From Burkholderia sp. Ax-1719 (GTDB lineage Bacteria; Pseudomonadota; Gammaproteobacteria; Burkholderiales; Burkholderiaceae): 64,000 bases of DNA. Positions 18,364-27,376 of this stretch are shown here, piece after piece. Below the pieces are notes generated by a model. That model saw only the letters and a program-made list of their open reading frames with translations, did not search any database and was not told the origin of the DNA. The stretch spans positions 62,001 to 126,000 of the forward strand of contig NZ_VWWJ01000005.1 in NCBI RefSeq assembly GCF_011753055.1, given 5' to 3'. Each line of letters opens with the position of its first letter. Within the stretch, counting starts at the first letter, position 1. Made by a program: the position numbers and the translations under genes.

Positions 18364-20613
18364 ATGATGGGATTGGCGATTGATCTTGGCGTCATGCTGG
18401 ATGGGCTATCGGCCATCGCCTGGACTGTGTTTGCCGATGGCCGTGTCGATTTTGTGAACCGGAAGTGGACCGAATATACGGGCCTGGACATCACCGCGTC
18501 ATTTGATGCGCAATGGCGGAACGCGATAAACCCTGACGATTTGCCTGAAGCGCTAGAACAGTTCGCGTCCATTCTGGTTTCGGGCCTCGCGGGTGAAATA
18601 TCGGTGCGTCTGCGCCGTCATGATGGCCAATATCGTTGGCACACGCTGCAATCCAGCCCGATTTGCGATGCCAAGGGGGAAATCCTCCGCTGGTGCGTGC
18701 TGTGCAACGATATCGACGATCTGAGGCAAGCGCAGGAAGCGCTCAAGCGCCGCGAACTCGATCTGCAATTGATCGTCGAAAGCATTCCCGTGCCGGTCAC
18801 GGTCACGTCGCCAACTGGCGAGGTTGAAAGTCTTAATCAGCTCACACTGGATTATTTCGGCAAATCGTTCGAGGAACTCAAGGCGTGGCGGGGCGACGAG
18901 GTCGTCCACCCGGAAGATCTGGCAGCCGCGGTCACCGGTCTGGAAACATCACTCGCAAACGGCGCGACCTATAACGTAGAGAGCCGCCACCGGCGTGCCG
19001 ACGGGATCTATCGCTGGGCCAATGTGCGCGGGTTTCCACTGCGTGACCGCAATGGCGATATCCTGCGCTGGATTCTTCTTTCAATCGATATCGAAGACAG
19101 AAAGCGCGCGGAAATCACGCTTGCGGAAAGCGAGCGCCATCTCAACGAGACCATCAGCACGCTTCCCGCGCTCATCTGGACGGCGCGCCCGGACGGCACC
19201 GGCGAGTTTTTCAATCGCTATTATCTGGACTATGTCGGCCGCACGCTTGAGCAGGTGCGCGATTTCGAATGGACCAGCACGGTGCACCCGGAGGATCTTC
19301 CCGGCCTCATTGCCGCGTGGACGGACATCATGGCCAGCCGCATGCCGGGCGCTGCCGAAGCGCGCATGCAGCGTTATGACGGCCAGTATCGATGGTTTCT
19401 GTTCCGCACGAGTCCTTTGCGGGACCAGCAAGGCAACGTCATCAAATGGTATGGCGTCAATGTCGATATCGACGATCGAAAGCGCGCGGAAGAGGAACTG
19501 CGGCGTAGCGAGGCTTTCCTTGCCGAGGGCCAGGCTCTGGCCAGAATGGGCAACTTTTCGTGGCACGTCGATTCGAACGAAATCGCCTGGTCGGAGCAGC
19601 TTTATCACATCTTTGGCATCGAGCCGGGCACGACGATGACATTGGAGCGAATCATCGCTCATTGTCATCCCGACGATTTATGCTTTGTCACGCAATTCCT
19701 CGAACAAGGGCAGCGCGGCGACGCCGATATTGAGTGCCAGCACCGGATCGTGATGCCGGATCAGTCCATCAAGCACCTGCATCTGATCGCGCATCGTGCC
19801 AGCGATAAGCCGGGAAGCTACGAATATATCGGTACGACGCTCGATATCAGCCAGCGGCGCTCGTCGGAAGAAGCGCTCGACAAGGCGCGCTCGGAGCTTT
19901 TGCACGTTTCGCGGGTGATGAGCCTGGGCGCGCTGACCGCGTCAATCGCGCACGAAGTCAATCAGCCGCTGGCGGGCATCGTGACCAATGCCAGCACCTG
20001 CCTGCGCCTGCTTGCGGCCGATCCGCCCAATATCGAAGCCGCACAGGAAACTGCGCGCCGCACGATCCGCGACGGGCACCGCGCCGCTGATGTCATTGCG
20101 CGGCTGCGCGCGTTGTTCAGCAAACGTAGCGCCACGATCGAAGCCGTCGATCTGGGCCACACGGCGCGCGAGGTGATCGCGCTGATGCAAAACGATCTCG
20201 ACCGCGCACGCGTGATCCTGCGCACGGAATTCGCCGATGATGTCCCGCTCGCGGGCTGTGATCGCGTGCAGGTGCAGCAGGTGATCATGAATCTGCTGCG
20301 CAATGCGGCGGACGCGATGAGCACCGTGAATGACCGTCCTCGGCTCATGTGGGTCAAGACCGAAGCCGAGCCGCAAGGCATGGTGCGTTTGTCGGTGCGC
20401 GATTGCGGTATGGGCTTCGATCCGGAGAGCGCGGAACGGTTTTTCGACGCGTTCTATACCACCAAGGACGACGGTATGGGCGTGGGGCTCGCGATCAGCC
20501 GCTCGATCATCGAAAGCCAGAGCGGGCGTCTGTGGGCGGAATTACCCGCCAATGCGCCTGGCGCCATTTTCGCATTCTCCCTTCCCGTCTACGTGGCCCC
20601 GCGTCTGTCGTAA
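18364..20613 (+). CDS. Multi-PAS sensor histidine kinase
   Basis: About 749 residues, apparently cytoplasmic with no clear membrane segment. Four PAS/PAC repeats are visible (roughly residues 10-120, 125-245, 255-370 and 385-495), each ending in a PAC-type RxxDGxYRW or similar stretch. The HisKA box SIAHEVNQP holds the phospho-acceptor His530, and HATPase_c shows VIMNLLRNAADAM and VGLAISRSIIES. The layout resembles FixL-type kinases, but no heme-binding His context was recognised. The frame is open from a TTG at 18286; I prefer the ATG at 18364. A receiver gene follows. Confidence 0.9.
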   Translation: MMGLAIDLGVMLDGLSAIAWTVFADGRVDFVNRKWTEYTGLDITASFDAQWRNAINPDDLPEALEQFASILVSGLAGEISVRLRRHDGQYRWHTLQSSPICDAKGEILRWCVLCNDIDDLRQAQEALKRRELDLQLIVESIPVPVTVTSPTGEVESLNQLTLDYFGKSFEELKAWRGDEVVHPEDLAAAVTGLETSLANGATYNVESRHRRADGIYRWANVRGFPLRDRNGDILRWILLSIDIEDRKRAEITLAESERHLNETISTLPALIWTARPDGTGEFFNRYYLDYVGRTLEQVRDFEWTSTVHPEDLPGLIAAWTDIMASRMPGAAEARMQRYDGQYRWFLFRTSPLRDQQGNVIKWYGVNVDIDDRKRAEEELRRSEAFLAEGQALARMGNFSWHVDSNEIAWSEQLYHIFGIEPGTTMTLERIIAHCHPDDLCFVTQFLEQGQRGDADIECQHRIVMPDQSIKHLHLIAHRASDKPGSYEYIGTTLDISQRRSSEEALDKARSELLHVSRVMSLGALTASIAHEVNQPLAGIVTNASTCLRLLAADPPNIEAAQETARRTIRDGHRAADVIARLRALFSKRSATIEAVDLGHTAREVIALMQNDLDRARVILRTEFADDVPLAGCDRVQVQQVIMNLLRNAADAMSTVNDRPRLMWVKTEAEPQGMVRLSVRDCGMGFDPESAERFFDAFYTTKDDGMGVGLAISRSIIESQSGRLWAELPANAPGAIFAFSLPVYVAPRLS

Positions 20614-20726
20614 TGCCCGCGGGCAAGCCCGGACACATACTTCTGTATGGTGGACGCGGGTCCGCGAATCGGGCATCGTAAGGCGCCTGATTCAGGGGCA
20701 AACGAGGACGATTGCGCGGGGCAACG

Positions 20727-21086
20727 ATGCGGGTAACGTTGGTCGATGATGACGAGGCACTGCGGGAATCGCTTCCCGATCTGGTGAATATATTCGGCTA
20801 TGCCGTAAGCGTATTCTCTTCTGCGGAGGCATTTCTCGCGTCGGGAATCGCGGATCAAACCGATTGCCTGATTCTCGACCTCAATATGCCTGGCATGGGC
20901 GGCCTGGGACTTTTACGCGAGTTAAAACGGAATAGCCGGACATTGCCGGTGATCTTCATCACCGCCCATCAGGACGACGCGCTGCGCGAGCGGCTGCTCA
21001 GGCAGGGCGCGATCGATTGCCTCTATAAGCCTTTCAGCGATACGGCGCTGCTTGCGGCACTCAAGAATGCGCTGGGCGAGGACTGA
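20727..21086 (+). CDS. Stand-alone response regulator receiver (FixJ/CheY-like)
   Basis: A 119-residue receiver domain only: acidic pair in TLVDDDEALRESL, phospho-acceptor Asp51 in LILDLNMPG, Thr in FITAHQDD and Lys in CLYKPFSD. No output domain follows. It sits 113 nt after the PAS kinase and is its likely partner, perhaps as a phosphate relay or protein-binding switch. Two in-frame upstream starts are possible; the ATG at 20727 gives the canonical length. Confidence 0.88.
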   Translation: MRVTLVDDDEALRESLPDLVNIFGYAVSVFSSAEAFLASGIADQTDCLILDLNMPGMGGLGLLRELKRNSRTLPVIFITAHQDDALRERLLRQGAIDCLYKPFSDTALLAALKNALGED

Positions 21087-21102
21087 AAGCGCTTTCGCTT
21101 TC
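21085..21102 (+). terminator. Short hairpin overlapping the receiver stop codon
   Basis: GAAAGCG (21085-21091) and CGCTTTC (21096-21102) form a 7-bp stem with a CTTT loop. There is no U run, so it is a weak candidate for the end of the kinase-receiver transcript. Confidence 0.35.
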
Positions 21103-21147
21103 CCGCGTGCGGACTTAAAAGTGAAGGTCGTCTAAAGAGGGGCTGGC

Positions 21148-21489
21148 TCAGGAGGCTTGAAGCGGTTCGGCTTTAACGGTGGCGAGGCGGGTGCCGGCAA
21201 ACGGGTCGTCGCGCCAGTCCACGCCGGCGGGCTTGTTCGCGGGCTTTTCCTGGGCCTTGCGAACCGAAAAATGCTCGAGGGACTGTCCTGCGCTGGTCGC
21301 CTGGACCACCCATTGCGGGGCTGCGCCTTCGCCGTCCCAGCCATTACCAAACGCATCGCGATACTTTACCGCGAGCTGGCGGCGTTGATCTTCCGCGATT
21401 GATGCGGCAAGTGCTTCGGGCGTGATATTGAATTCGGCCATCCTGCGCTGCAGGTAAGCCACGATGCTGTCGCGCTTTCTTTCATCCAT
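21148..21489 (-). CDS. Short H-NS family-like DNA-binding protein
   Basis: A 113-residue protein. Residues 42-60 (KYRDAFGNGWDGEGAAPQW) match the C-terminal H-NS DNA-binding motif of Burkholderia proteins (YRD...GxxWxGRGxxPxW), but the central Arg of GRG is Glu here. The N-terminal part (ERKRDSIVAYLQRRMAEFNI) is short and helical, shorter than the usual coiled-coil dimerisation region, and an extra 50-residue tail follows. It may be an H-NS modulator or a xenogeneic silencer relative. It is convergent with the receiver gene. Confidence 0.6.
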   Translation of the reverse strand: MDERKRDSIVAYLQRRMAEFNITPEALAASIAEDQRRQLAVKYRDAFGNGWDGEGAAPQWVVQATSAGQSLEHFSVRKAQEKPANKPAGVDWRDDPFAGTRLATVKAEPLQAS

Positions 21490-21651
21490 TCTGTTTGTCT
21501 CCGCCTGCCACGTATTCGTCGTGCAGGCCGGGGTAAATCATACCTCACCAGGATAACACAACGGACAATGCCTAATATGCCAGGCGCATCCATTCGTTAT
21601 TGTGGGAAAGGCAACGTAACGAGTCATGCCACAGTCCAGGTCTTTACCCGA

Positions 21652-21763
21652 CTCAAGAAGGGCAGACGGAGTGCCGATATGCATTCACGCGGCGTTAACC
21701 AAATGGTTAATTTTGCTTCCGTGAGCGACGTCTTTTGACGTTTTTTCCCCTGCCCTTCTTGAG
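21652..21763. repeat. 14-bp inverted repeat framing the chemoreceptor leader
   Basis: CTCAAGAAGGGCAG (21652-21665) is exactly complementary to CTGCCCTTCTTGAG (21750-21763). Between the arms lie a palindrome TTAACCAAATGGTTAA (21695-21710) and a mini-hairpin ACGTC-TTTT-GACGT followed by T6 (21728-21746). The right arm ends five bases before the ATG, so pairing could mask the ribosome site, but the left arm overlaps the -35 element and may not be transcribed. Confidence 0.6.
21653..21680 (+). promoter_or_regulatory. Putative sigma-28 (FliA) promoter of the chemoreceptor gene
   Basis: TCAAG (21653-21657), a 15-nt spacer and GCCGATAT (21673-21680) match the flagellar sigma consensus TAAAG-N15-GCCGATAA. 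It lies 88 nt upstream of the chemoreceptor ATG, as expected for late motility genes. Confidence 0.65.
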
Positions 21764-21768
21764 CCGAA

Positions 21769-23310
21769 ATGAAAGTCTCAACCAAGCTGATCCTTCTCGT
21801 CGGCACCGCGCTGGTCGGTGTCGTTTGCATAGCCGCGATGACGCTTTCGCAATTGAAGCAGTCGCTGGTCGAGAGCCGGCAGCAGGAAATCCGCAATCTG
21901 CTGCTTAAAGCCGAACATCTGGCGCTGTATTACCAGGGCCAGGAAGCACAGGGGAAACTCTCGCGCACCGATGCGCAAAATGCCGCAAAAGCGGCCATCA
22001 GCGAGTTAAATGCCGATAGTAAGAGCTATTACTGGATCACCACGACGGACAGCATTAACCTCGTACATCCGAATGCCAGTCTGATCGGCACGAAAACCGG
22101 CGGCAATCGTACGACGATTGGCGATCTCACGGATACGCAGGCATACGCACAAGGACTCAATCAAGAGCATATCGCACTTGTGGACGTATTGATCCACCGC
22201 TCTGCAAATAGCCCGCTCGAACCCAAGTTGCAGGGTGTCGTGGCGGTGCCGGCGTGGCAGTGGTGGATCGGCACCGGATTCTTCTATGACGATATCGACG
22301 CCGCCTTCTGGCGTGTCGCGCGCGCCATGATCGCGATCGCCGTGCTGATTTTCGCGGTGGTCGGCACGATGGCCTGGCTGATGACGCGCAGCATCCGCCG
22401 CGCGCTGGGCGGCGAACCCGCCGATGCCGCCGGGTTGGCCGCGCAGATCGCCGCCGGCAATCTCGCTGCGCATATTGCGCTGGCCAGCGACGACCGTTCC
22501 AGCCTGATGCACGCGCTGCACGAAATGCGCGGCAAACTTCGCGAGCTGGTGCAGGGCATCCAGCATTCCAGCGACTCGATCGCTACGGGGTCGTCGGAGA
22601 TCGCGCACGGCAATGCGGATCTTTCGCAGCGCACCGAAGAACAGGCGGCGTCGCTCGAAGAGACGGCGGCGAGCATGGAGCAGCTCACGGCTACCGTCAA
22701 GCAGAACGCCGAAAACGCGCGCCAGGCGCGTCAGCTTGCGGTGCTCGCTTCCGAGGCGACGGGACGCGGCGGCAGCGCTGTCAACGAGGTGATCGAGACG
22801 ATGCAGGGTATTGCCGACGAGTCCCGGCGTATCGGCGACATTATCGGCACGATCGAAGGCATTGCGTTCCAGACCAATATTCTGGCCTTGAATGCGGCGG
22901 TCGAAGCGGCGCGCGCGGGTGAAGAAGGTCGTGGCTTCGCAGTCGTGGCCGGCGAGGTGCGGGCGCTTGCACAGCGCAGCGCGGCGGCGGCGAAGGACAT
23001 CAAGGCGTTGATCGGGTCGTCGGTGGCGCGCGTCGACGCGGGCTCGGGCCAGGTTGCGGTGGCCGGCGAGCGCATGCGGGAAATCGTGCAGTCGATCACG
23101 CGTGTGAGCGACATCATGGGCGAGATCGAGGCCGCATCGGTCGAGCAAAGCACCGGTATTGAGCAGGTCAATCTTGCGGTCTCGCAGATGGACACCGTCA
23201 CGCAGCAGAACGCGGCGCTGGTGGAGCAGGCCGCGGCTGCCGCGGCAGCGCTCGACGAACAGGCCGTTCGGCTGCGCTCGACCGTGGCGGTTTTCCGTAT
23301 CGCGGCTTAA
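21769..23310 (+). CDS. Methyl-accepting chemotaxis protein with Cache-type sensor
   Basis: A 513-residue chemoreceptor. TM1 (about residues 7-29) is followed by a periplasmic single-Cache domain ([19 protein letters not shown] and [15 protein letters not shown]), TM2 (about 183-205), a HAMP-like linker and the signalling domain with the hairpin tip [20 protein letters not shown]. No C-terminal CheR-tethering pentapeptide is seen. Small-molecule Cache ligands are typically carboxylates or amino acids. The sigma-28-like promoter upstream places it in the flagellar regulon. Its stop overlaps the convergent LysR stop in TTAA. Confidence 0.93.
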   Translation: MKVSTKLILLVGTALVGVVCIAAMTLSQLKQSLVESRQQEIRNLLLKAEHLALYYQGQEAQGKLSRTDAQNAAKAAISELNADSKSYYWITTTDSINLVHPNASLIGTKTGGNRTTIGDLTDTQAYAQGLNQEHIALVDVLIHRSANSPLEPKLQGVVAVPAWQWWIGTGFFYDDIDAAFWRVARAMIAIAVLIFAVVGTMAWLMTRSIRRALGGEPADAAGLAAQIAAGNLAAHIALASDDRSSLMHALHEMRGKLRELVQGIQHSSDSIATGSSEIAHGNADLSQRTEEQAASLEETAASMEQLTATVKQNAENARQARQLAVLASEATGRGGSAVNEVIETMQGIADESRRIGDIIGTIEGIAFQTNILALNAAVEAARAGEEGRGFAVVAGEVRALAQRSAAAAKDIKALIGSSVARVDAGSGQVAVAGERMREIVQSITRVSDIMGEIEAASVEQSTGIEQVNLAVSQMDTVTQQNAALVEQAAAAAAALDEQAVRLRSTVAVFRIAA

Positions 23311-24236
23311 GCGCGAGAGGACGCAGCGCCTGGCGCCGAAGCGCCGAACAGACCCACAACCACGGCCCGCAGCCAGCGGTTGCCGGCCTCCTGGTGATAG
23401 CGCGCGTGCCAGTGCTGCCGCACGGCGAAACCTTCAACGGGAATCGGGCAGGGATGGACCGCGAGATCGCCGGCCTGCGCCAGCGTCTCGCCGATATGGC
23501 GCGGCAGCGTCGTGATCAGGTCCGTGGTCTGCACGATCGCGCCCAGACCCAGAAAACCCGGCAATTCGAGCGCAATTTGCCGCTCGATCCGCTCCCGAAC
23601 CAGCGCCTGTTCGAGCAGCGCCGTGCCGGTTCCCGCCGTAATGGCCACGTGAGCCTCGGTCCGGTACGCCTTGATACTGAGCCGCTTGCGAATGCGCGGA
23701 TGATGGCGATTCGCCAGACACACCCAATCCTGCTCGTAAAGCTGCTGCTGATAAATGCCGCCGCTGAGCCAGGGCACGTATCCAATCGCCAGATCCGCCT
23801 CGCCCGATTCGAGCGCGCGTTCCGTATTGCCGTCGATTCGTGCGGCTTCCAGCCGTACGCCAGGCGCTTGCGCACGCACATGGGCGAGCAGGCGTGGCAG
23901 CAGCGTCACGTGGCTCGCATCGGTCATGCAGATGCGAAAGCGCCGTTGCGCCGTGGCTGGATCGAAGGCAATTTCCCACGCCGCAAAGCGCCGCAACGAT
24001 TCGAGAATTTCCCGGCACGGACCGATTAGCGCCTCCGCCTGGGGAGTGGGCATCATGCCGCCCGGCGTGCGAATAAAGAGCGGATCGTGCAGATGCTCGC
24101 GCAGTCGTGCGAGCCAGATGCTGATGGTTGGCTGGCTTTGACCAAGTTGTTCGGCTACGCGCGTGACGCTGCGCGTGTCGTAGAGCAGGTCGAATAGCTG
24201 CAACAGCTTGAGGTCCGGCAGATCGGCGGGAGTCAC
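23307..24236 (-). CDS. LysR-type transcriptional regulator
   Basis: A 309-residue regulator. The N-terminal winged HTH is seen in [33 protein letters not shown], here cited by its ends VTRVAEQL and [10 protein letters not shown], followed by a substrate-binding domain with [18 protein letters not shown]. It resembles NodD/PcpR-like LysR proteins. It is divergent from the six-gene operon beginning at 24349 and is its likely regulator, with a dyad between the two genes. Confidence 0.9.
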   Translation of the reverse strand: MTPADLPDLKLLQLFDLLYDTRSVTRVAEQLGQSQPTISIWLARLREHLHDPLFIRTPGGMMPTPQAEALIGPCREILESLRRFAAWEIAFDPATAQRRFRICMTDASHVTLLPRLLAHVRAQAPGVRLEAARIDGNTERALESGEADLAIGYVPWLSGGIYQQQLYEQDWVCLANRHHPRIRKRLSIKAYRTEAHVAITAGTGTALLEQALVRERIERQIALELPGFLGLGAIVQTTDLITTLPRHIGETLAQAGDLAVHPCPIPVEGFAVRQHWHARYHQEAGNRWLRAVVVGLFGASAPGAASSRA

Positions 24237-24250
24237 GGCGTTTCACCATT

Positions 24251-24272
24251 ATTGCGTGAGGCAATGACGTCA
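24251..24272. promoter_or_regulatory. LysR-type box in divergent promoter
   Basis: ATTGC-N5-GCAAT (24251-24265) fits the T-N11-A dyad of LysR sites and is followed directly by the palindrome TGACGTCA (24265-24272). It lies 15 nt from the regulator's start and about 80 nt from the divergent operon. Confidence 0.5.
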
Positions 24273-24348
24273 TTGTAGCCATTGCATTGCGACATCGGGC
24301 GGCGACTCTTATCGTGACGTCAACGTTAGAGAGGTTAAGGAGACGCTC

Positions 24349-25299
24349 TTGAAAATTGCCATTCTGGGTGCCGGTGCGCTGGGTTGCGCGATTGGCGCGA
24401 CGCTGACCGAAGGCGGTCACGAAACCTGGTTGATCGATCGCTCGCCCGCGCATGTCGACGCCATGCGTACGCACGGATTGCGCGTCGACGACGCACGCGG
24501 CACGCGCCAGGTGCGAGTTCGCGCAACGACGGAGCCATCCGAAGCTGGCGAGGCGGACGTCGTCATCGTGCTGGTCAAATCCTTTCATACCGATGCGGCG
24601 ATTCGTGGCGCGCTCGCGCTCGTCGGGCCGCAGACCGTGGTGTTGTCGCTGCAAAACGGTCTGGGCCACGAAGACATTCTGGCCGACGCCGTGGGCCGCG
24701 AGCGCGTGCTGGCGGGCAAGACCTATGTGGGCGGCGTGCTACGCGGCGCGGGGCATATCGAATCGGGTGTGGTTGGCAAGCACACCATCATTGGCGAACT
24801 GGACGGGCGGGTGACGGAACGCGCCAAGCGTATCGCCGGGGCGTTCAGCCGCGCGGGTCTGCAAACGCAAGTCAGCGACAACATCGTCGGCACCATGTGG
24901 GACAAACTGCTCGTCAATGTTGCGACGGGCGCGCTGACCGGCATCACGTCGCTGACTTATGGCCAGCTCTATGACGAGCCGCTGCTCAAGGCTGCTTCGC
25001 TGGCGGCCGTTTCGGAGGCGATCGCGGCCGCGCAGGCTGCGGGCGTGACGCTTTCCATGACCGATCCGGAGCAGGCGTGGACACTCGCTGCTGAAGGCTT
25101 GCCCGCTGCGTTCAAGACGTCGATGTTGCAAAGCCTCGAAAAAGGCTCGGTGACCGAAATCGACTTCATTAACGGCTCGGTTGTGCGTTGGGGCGCGCGT
25201 CACGGTGTGCCCACGCCCGTCAATGCAACGCTCGTCGCCTGTATCAAGGGCATCGAACGCGCCATGGCCGATCGTCAGAAAGCAGAGGCGAGAGCATGA
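24349..25299 (+). CDS. Ketopantoate reductase family (PanE/ApbA) oxidoreductase
   Basis: A 316-residue NADP-dependent 2-keto acid reductase fold: Rossmann motif KIAILGAGALGCAIGATL at the N-terminus, the VLSLQNGLGHED loop, the catalytic Lys in MWDKLLVNVATGALT and a C-terminal ERAM helix. Start is a TTG at 24349, set by AAGGAG (24337-24342) six bases upstream. In this operon it is more likely a catabolic dehydrogenase than a pantothenate enzyme. The stop overlaps the next start (ATGA). Confidence 0.85.
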   Translation: MKIAILGAGALGCAIGATLTEGGHETWLIDRSPAHVDAMRTHGLRVDDARGTRQVRVRATTEPSEAGEADVVIVLVKSFHTDAAIRGALALVGPQTVVLSLQNGLGHEDILADAVGRERVLAGKTYVGGVLRGAGHIESGVVGKHTIIGELDGRVTERAKRIAGAFSRAGLQTQVSDNIVGTMWDKLLVNVATGALTGITSLTYGQLYDEPLLKAASLAAVSEAIAAAQAAGVTLSMTDPEQAWTLAAEGLPAAFKTSMLQSLEKGSVTEIDFINGSVVRWGARHGVPTPVNATLVACIKGIERAMADRQKAEARA

Positions 25300-25688
25300 G
25301 TGCGCCAAAGGCCTATCTGGAACACGTCGCCATTTTCGTGCGCGACATTCATTGGCACATCCGCTTTTTCGAAAACGTATTCGGCATGACGATGCGCGAG
25401 GTCGACGGTACACGCGAATCACCGCGTCAGTACTGGACGCTCGGTGGCATGCAGTTCATTCATATGCCGGATTTTCAGGGTCCGGAGGGACGCCTTGGAC
25501 ATCTCGGCATCATGTGCGAAGACGTCGAAGCGGCGCTCGCTGCGGCACATCGCCATGAGGTGCAGCCGATGCCGCAAGGCGCAAACTGGCTGCGTTTGCC
25601 CGATGGCCTCGCCATCGAATTCATTCAGGCGAAACCGGCGCGTTGCGTTGCGCAGGCGCTCGCCATCGATCCGCGCGCAGAGGGATGA
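25296..25688 (+). CDS. VOC (glyoxalase/dioxygenase) family protein
   Basis: A 130-residue single-chain vicinal-oxygen-chelate protein. Candidate metal ligands are His10 (LEHVAIFV), His in GRLGHLGI and Glu in GLAIEFIQ. The superfamily includes glyoxalases, epimerases and ring-cleaving dioxygenases, so the reaction is open. It overlaps the upstream gene by four bases and is followed after one base by the MaoC gene, placing it firmly in the operon. Confidence 0.8.
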   Translation: MSAPKAYLEHVAIFVRDIHWHIRFFENVFGMTMREVDGTRESPRQYWTLGGMQFIHMPDFQGPEGRLGHLGIMCEDVEAALAAAHRHEVQPMPQGANWLRLPDGLAIEFIQAKPARCVAQALAIDPRAEG

Positions 25689-25689
25689 G

Positions 25690-26160
25690 GTGAACACCGT
25701 GACTATCGTTGAAAAATACTGGGACGACGCGCGCGAAGGCGATGAATGCGTGAGCCCGCACTACACCGTGACGAAGGAACGCATTCTGGCTTATGCGGAT
25801 CTCACCGGCGATCACACGCCGGTTCATGTGGATGAGGAGTACGCGAACGCAAGCCACTTTGGCTGCCTCGTCGCGCACGGGCTGTTTGGCCTTTCTATCG
25901 CGGATGGCCTTAAAACACAGAGCGATTATCGCTTTTTGCCGGGCATGTCGCTCGGCTGGAGCTGGGACTTCGTTCTGCCCATCAAGGTCAACGACGTGCT
26001 GCATGTGAAGTTTCGCGTGGGTTCGATGCGACCGAGCAAGAGCCGTCCTGACTGGGGCATCGTGATTCTGCCTTCAGAACTCATCAATCAGCATAACGAA
26101 GTGGTGCAGCGCGGCGAGCATCGTTTGATGGTGCCGCGCCGTCCGGGAGCCACGCAATGA
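25690..26160 (+). CDS. MaoC family (R)-enoyl-CoA hydratase/dehydratase
   Basis: A 156-residue hot-dog fold protein. The hydratase motif appears as ADLTGDHTPVHVDEEYA (residues about 36-52), with the Asp and His of the catalytic dyad. It should hydrate or dehydrate a CoA thioester. Start is GTG, either at 25690 or at 25699 with GAGGTG upstream; the VOC stop is adjacent. The stop overlaps the CoA-transferase start (ATGA), so the CoA ester it acts on is probably made by that enzyme. Confidence 0.87.
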   Translation: MNTVTIVEKYWDDAREGDECVSPHYTVTKERILAYADLTGDHTPVHVDEEYANASHFGCLVAHGLFGLSIADGLKTQSDYRFLPGMSLGWSWDFVLPIKVNDVLHVKFRVGSMRPSKSRPDWGIVILPSELINQHNEVVQRGEHRLMVPRRPGATQ

Positions 26161-27371
26161 AGCAGGCTCGTCCACTCGAAGGTATTCGCGTTGTCGATTA
26201 CAGCCATTTTCTCGCGGGGCCGTATGTGGGGCGATGCCTTGCGGCGCTGGGCGCGGAAGTGATCAAGGTCGAGCGGCCCGGCAGCGGCGATGCGGGACGC
26301 CAGCACGCCACCGTGCTCGACGAGCGCAGCAGCGGCTATTTTCTGCAGCTCAATATGGGCAAGCGCGGCGTCAGCGTGAATATGAAGGACCCGCGCGGCA
26401 AAGCCTTTATGGAGCGGCTCTGCGATTCTGCGGACGTGTTCGTGGAGAACTATCGTCCCGGCGCGCTCGACAAGCTCGGTCTGGGCTACGAAGCGCTATC
26501 CGCACGCAATCCGGCGCTGGTTTACTGCTCGATTTCTGCCTATGGCCACACAGGGCCGGACGCACATCGCGCGGGTTTCGGCCTGATTGCCGAGGCGAAG
26601 AGCGGCATCATGCAGATGGTTGGCACGCCGGGCGAGCGGCCGCCGTTGTTGCGCATTTCGCTTGGCGATATGTACACGGGCATCCATGCGGTGGCGGCCA
26701 TCAATGCGGCGCTGCTGGGCCGCGTGAAAAGCGGGCGCGGGCAGCATATCGACATGGCGCTTTACGACACGCTGGTTTCGATGCACGAATACGCGGTGCA
26801 GTGCTACACGCTTGCCGACGTGCTCCCCGAGCAAACGGGTCATGATATGCCGGGTTCGACCTTGTATGGCGTGTTCCATGCGACGGACGGCGATCTGGTG
26901 ATCGCGGCGCAGGTGGACGATGCGTGGAAGCGTTTCGCCGCGCTGATCGAAGCGAACGGGGGGCCGCGTGGTTTTGGAGCGGATGCGCGCTTTCACAACA
27001 GCGTGGGACGCAATGCGAACCGGCTGGCGATCCTTGCCGTGGTCGAACCGTGGGTGGCGGCGCGCACAGTGGCGCACATTCTCGAACTGCTCGATGGTAT
27101 CGATGTGCCGTGTGCGAAGGTGCAGCGCATCGATGAAGTGATTGCCGATCCGCAGATTCAGGCGCGCGGCATGATCGTCGAACAGGAGCATCCGCGCTAT
27201 GGCACGCTGCGGTTGCCCAATCTGCCGTTCCGCTTCTCCGCGTGCGACACCACGATACGCGAGGTCGCGCCCGACCTTGGTCAGCACAACGCCGAAGTGG
27301 CGCAATCACTCGGCTTCAGCGCTGCCGAGATCGACGCGATGCAAACCGACGGCGTGCTGTTCGAACGCTAA
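26157..27371 (+). CDS. Class III CoA transferase (CaiB/BaiF family)
   Basis: A 404-residue enzyme that moves CoA between carboxylic acids. It has the N-terminal RVVDYSHFLAGPYVGRCLA, GAEVIKVERPGSGD, LNMGKRGVSVNMKD, VFVENYRPGALDKLGL and GRGQHIDMALYD segments; the last carries the family's catalytic Asp region. Together with MaoC it points to activation of a dicarboxylic or branched acid followed by hydration. The CoA donor and substrate are unknown. It starts in the MaoC stop and ends five bases before aroE. Confidence 0.9.
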   Translation: MKQARPLEGIRVVDYSHFLAGPYVGRCLAALGAEVIKVERPGSGDAGRQHATVLDERSSGYFLQLNMGKRGVSVNMKDPRGKAFMERLCDSADVFVENYRPGALDKLGLGYEALSARNPALVYCSISAYGHTGPDAHRAGFGLIAEAKSGIMQMVGTPGERPPLLRISLGDMYTGIHAVAAINAALLGRVKSGRGQHIDMALYDTLVSMHEYAVQCYTLADVLPEQTGHDMPGSTLYGVFHATDGDLVIAAQVDDAWKRFAALIEANGGPRGFGADARFHNSVGRNANRLAILAVVEPWVAARTVAHILELLDGIDVPCAKVQRIDEVIADPQIQARGMIVEQEHPRYGTLRLPNLPFRFSACDTTIREVAPDLGQHNAEVAQSLGFSAAEIDAMQTDGVLFER

Positions 27372-27376
27372 AGACC

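Noticed and set aside
22006..23148. 380-codon open frame antisense to the chemoreceptor gene
   Set aside because: Shadow frame opposite a clear methyl-accepting chemotaxis protein.
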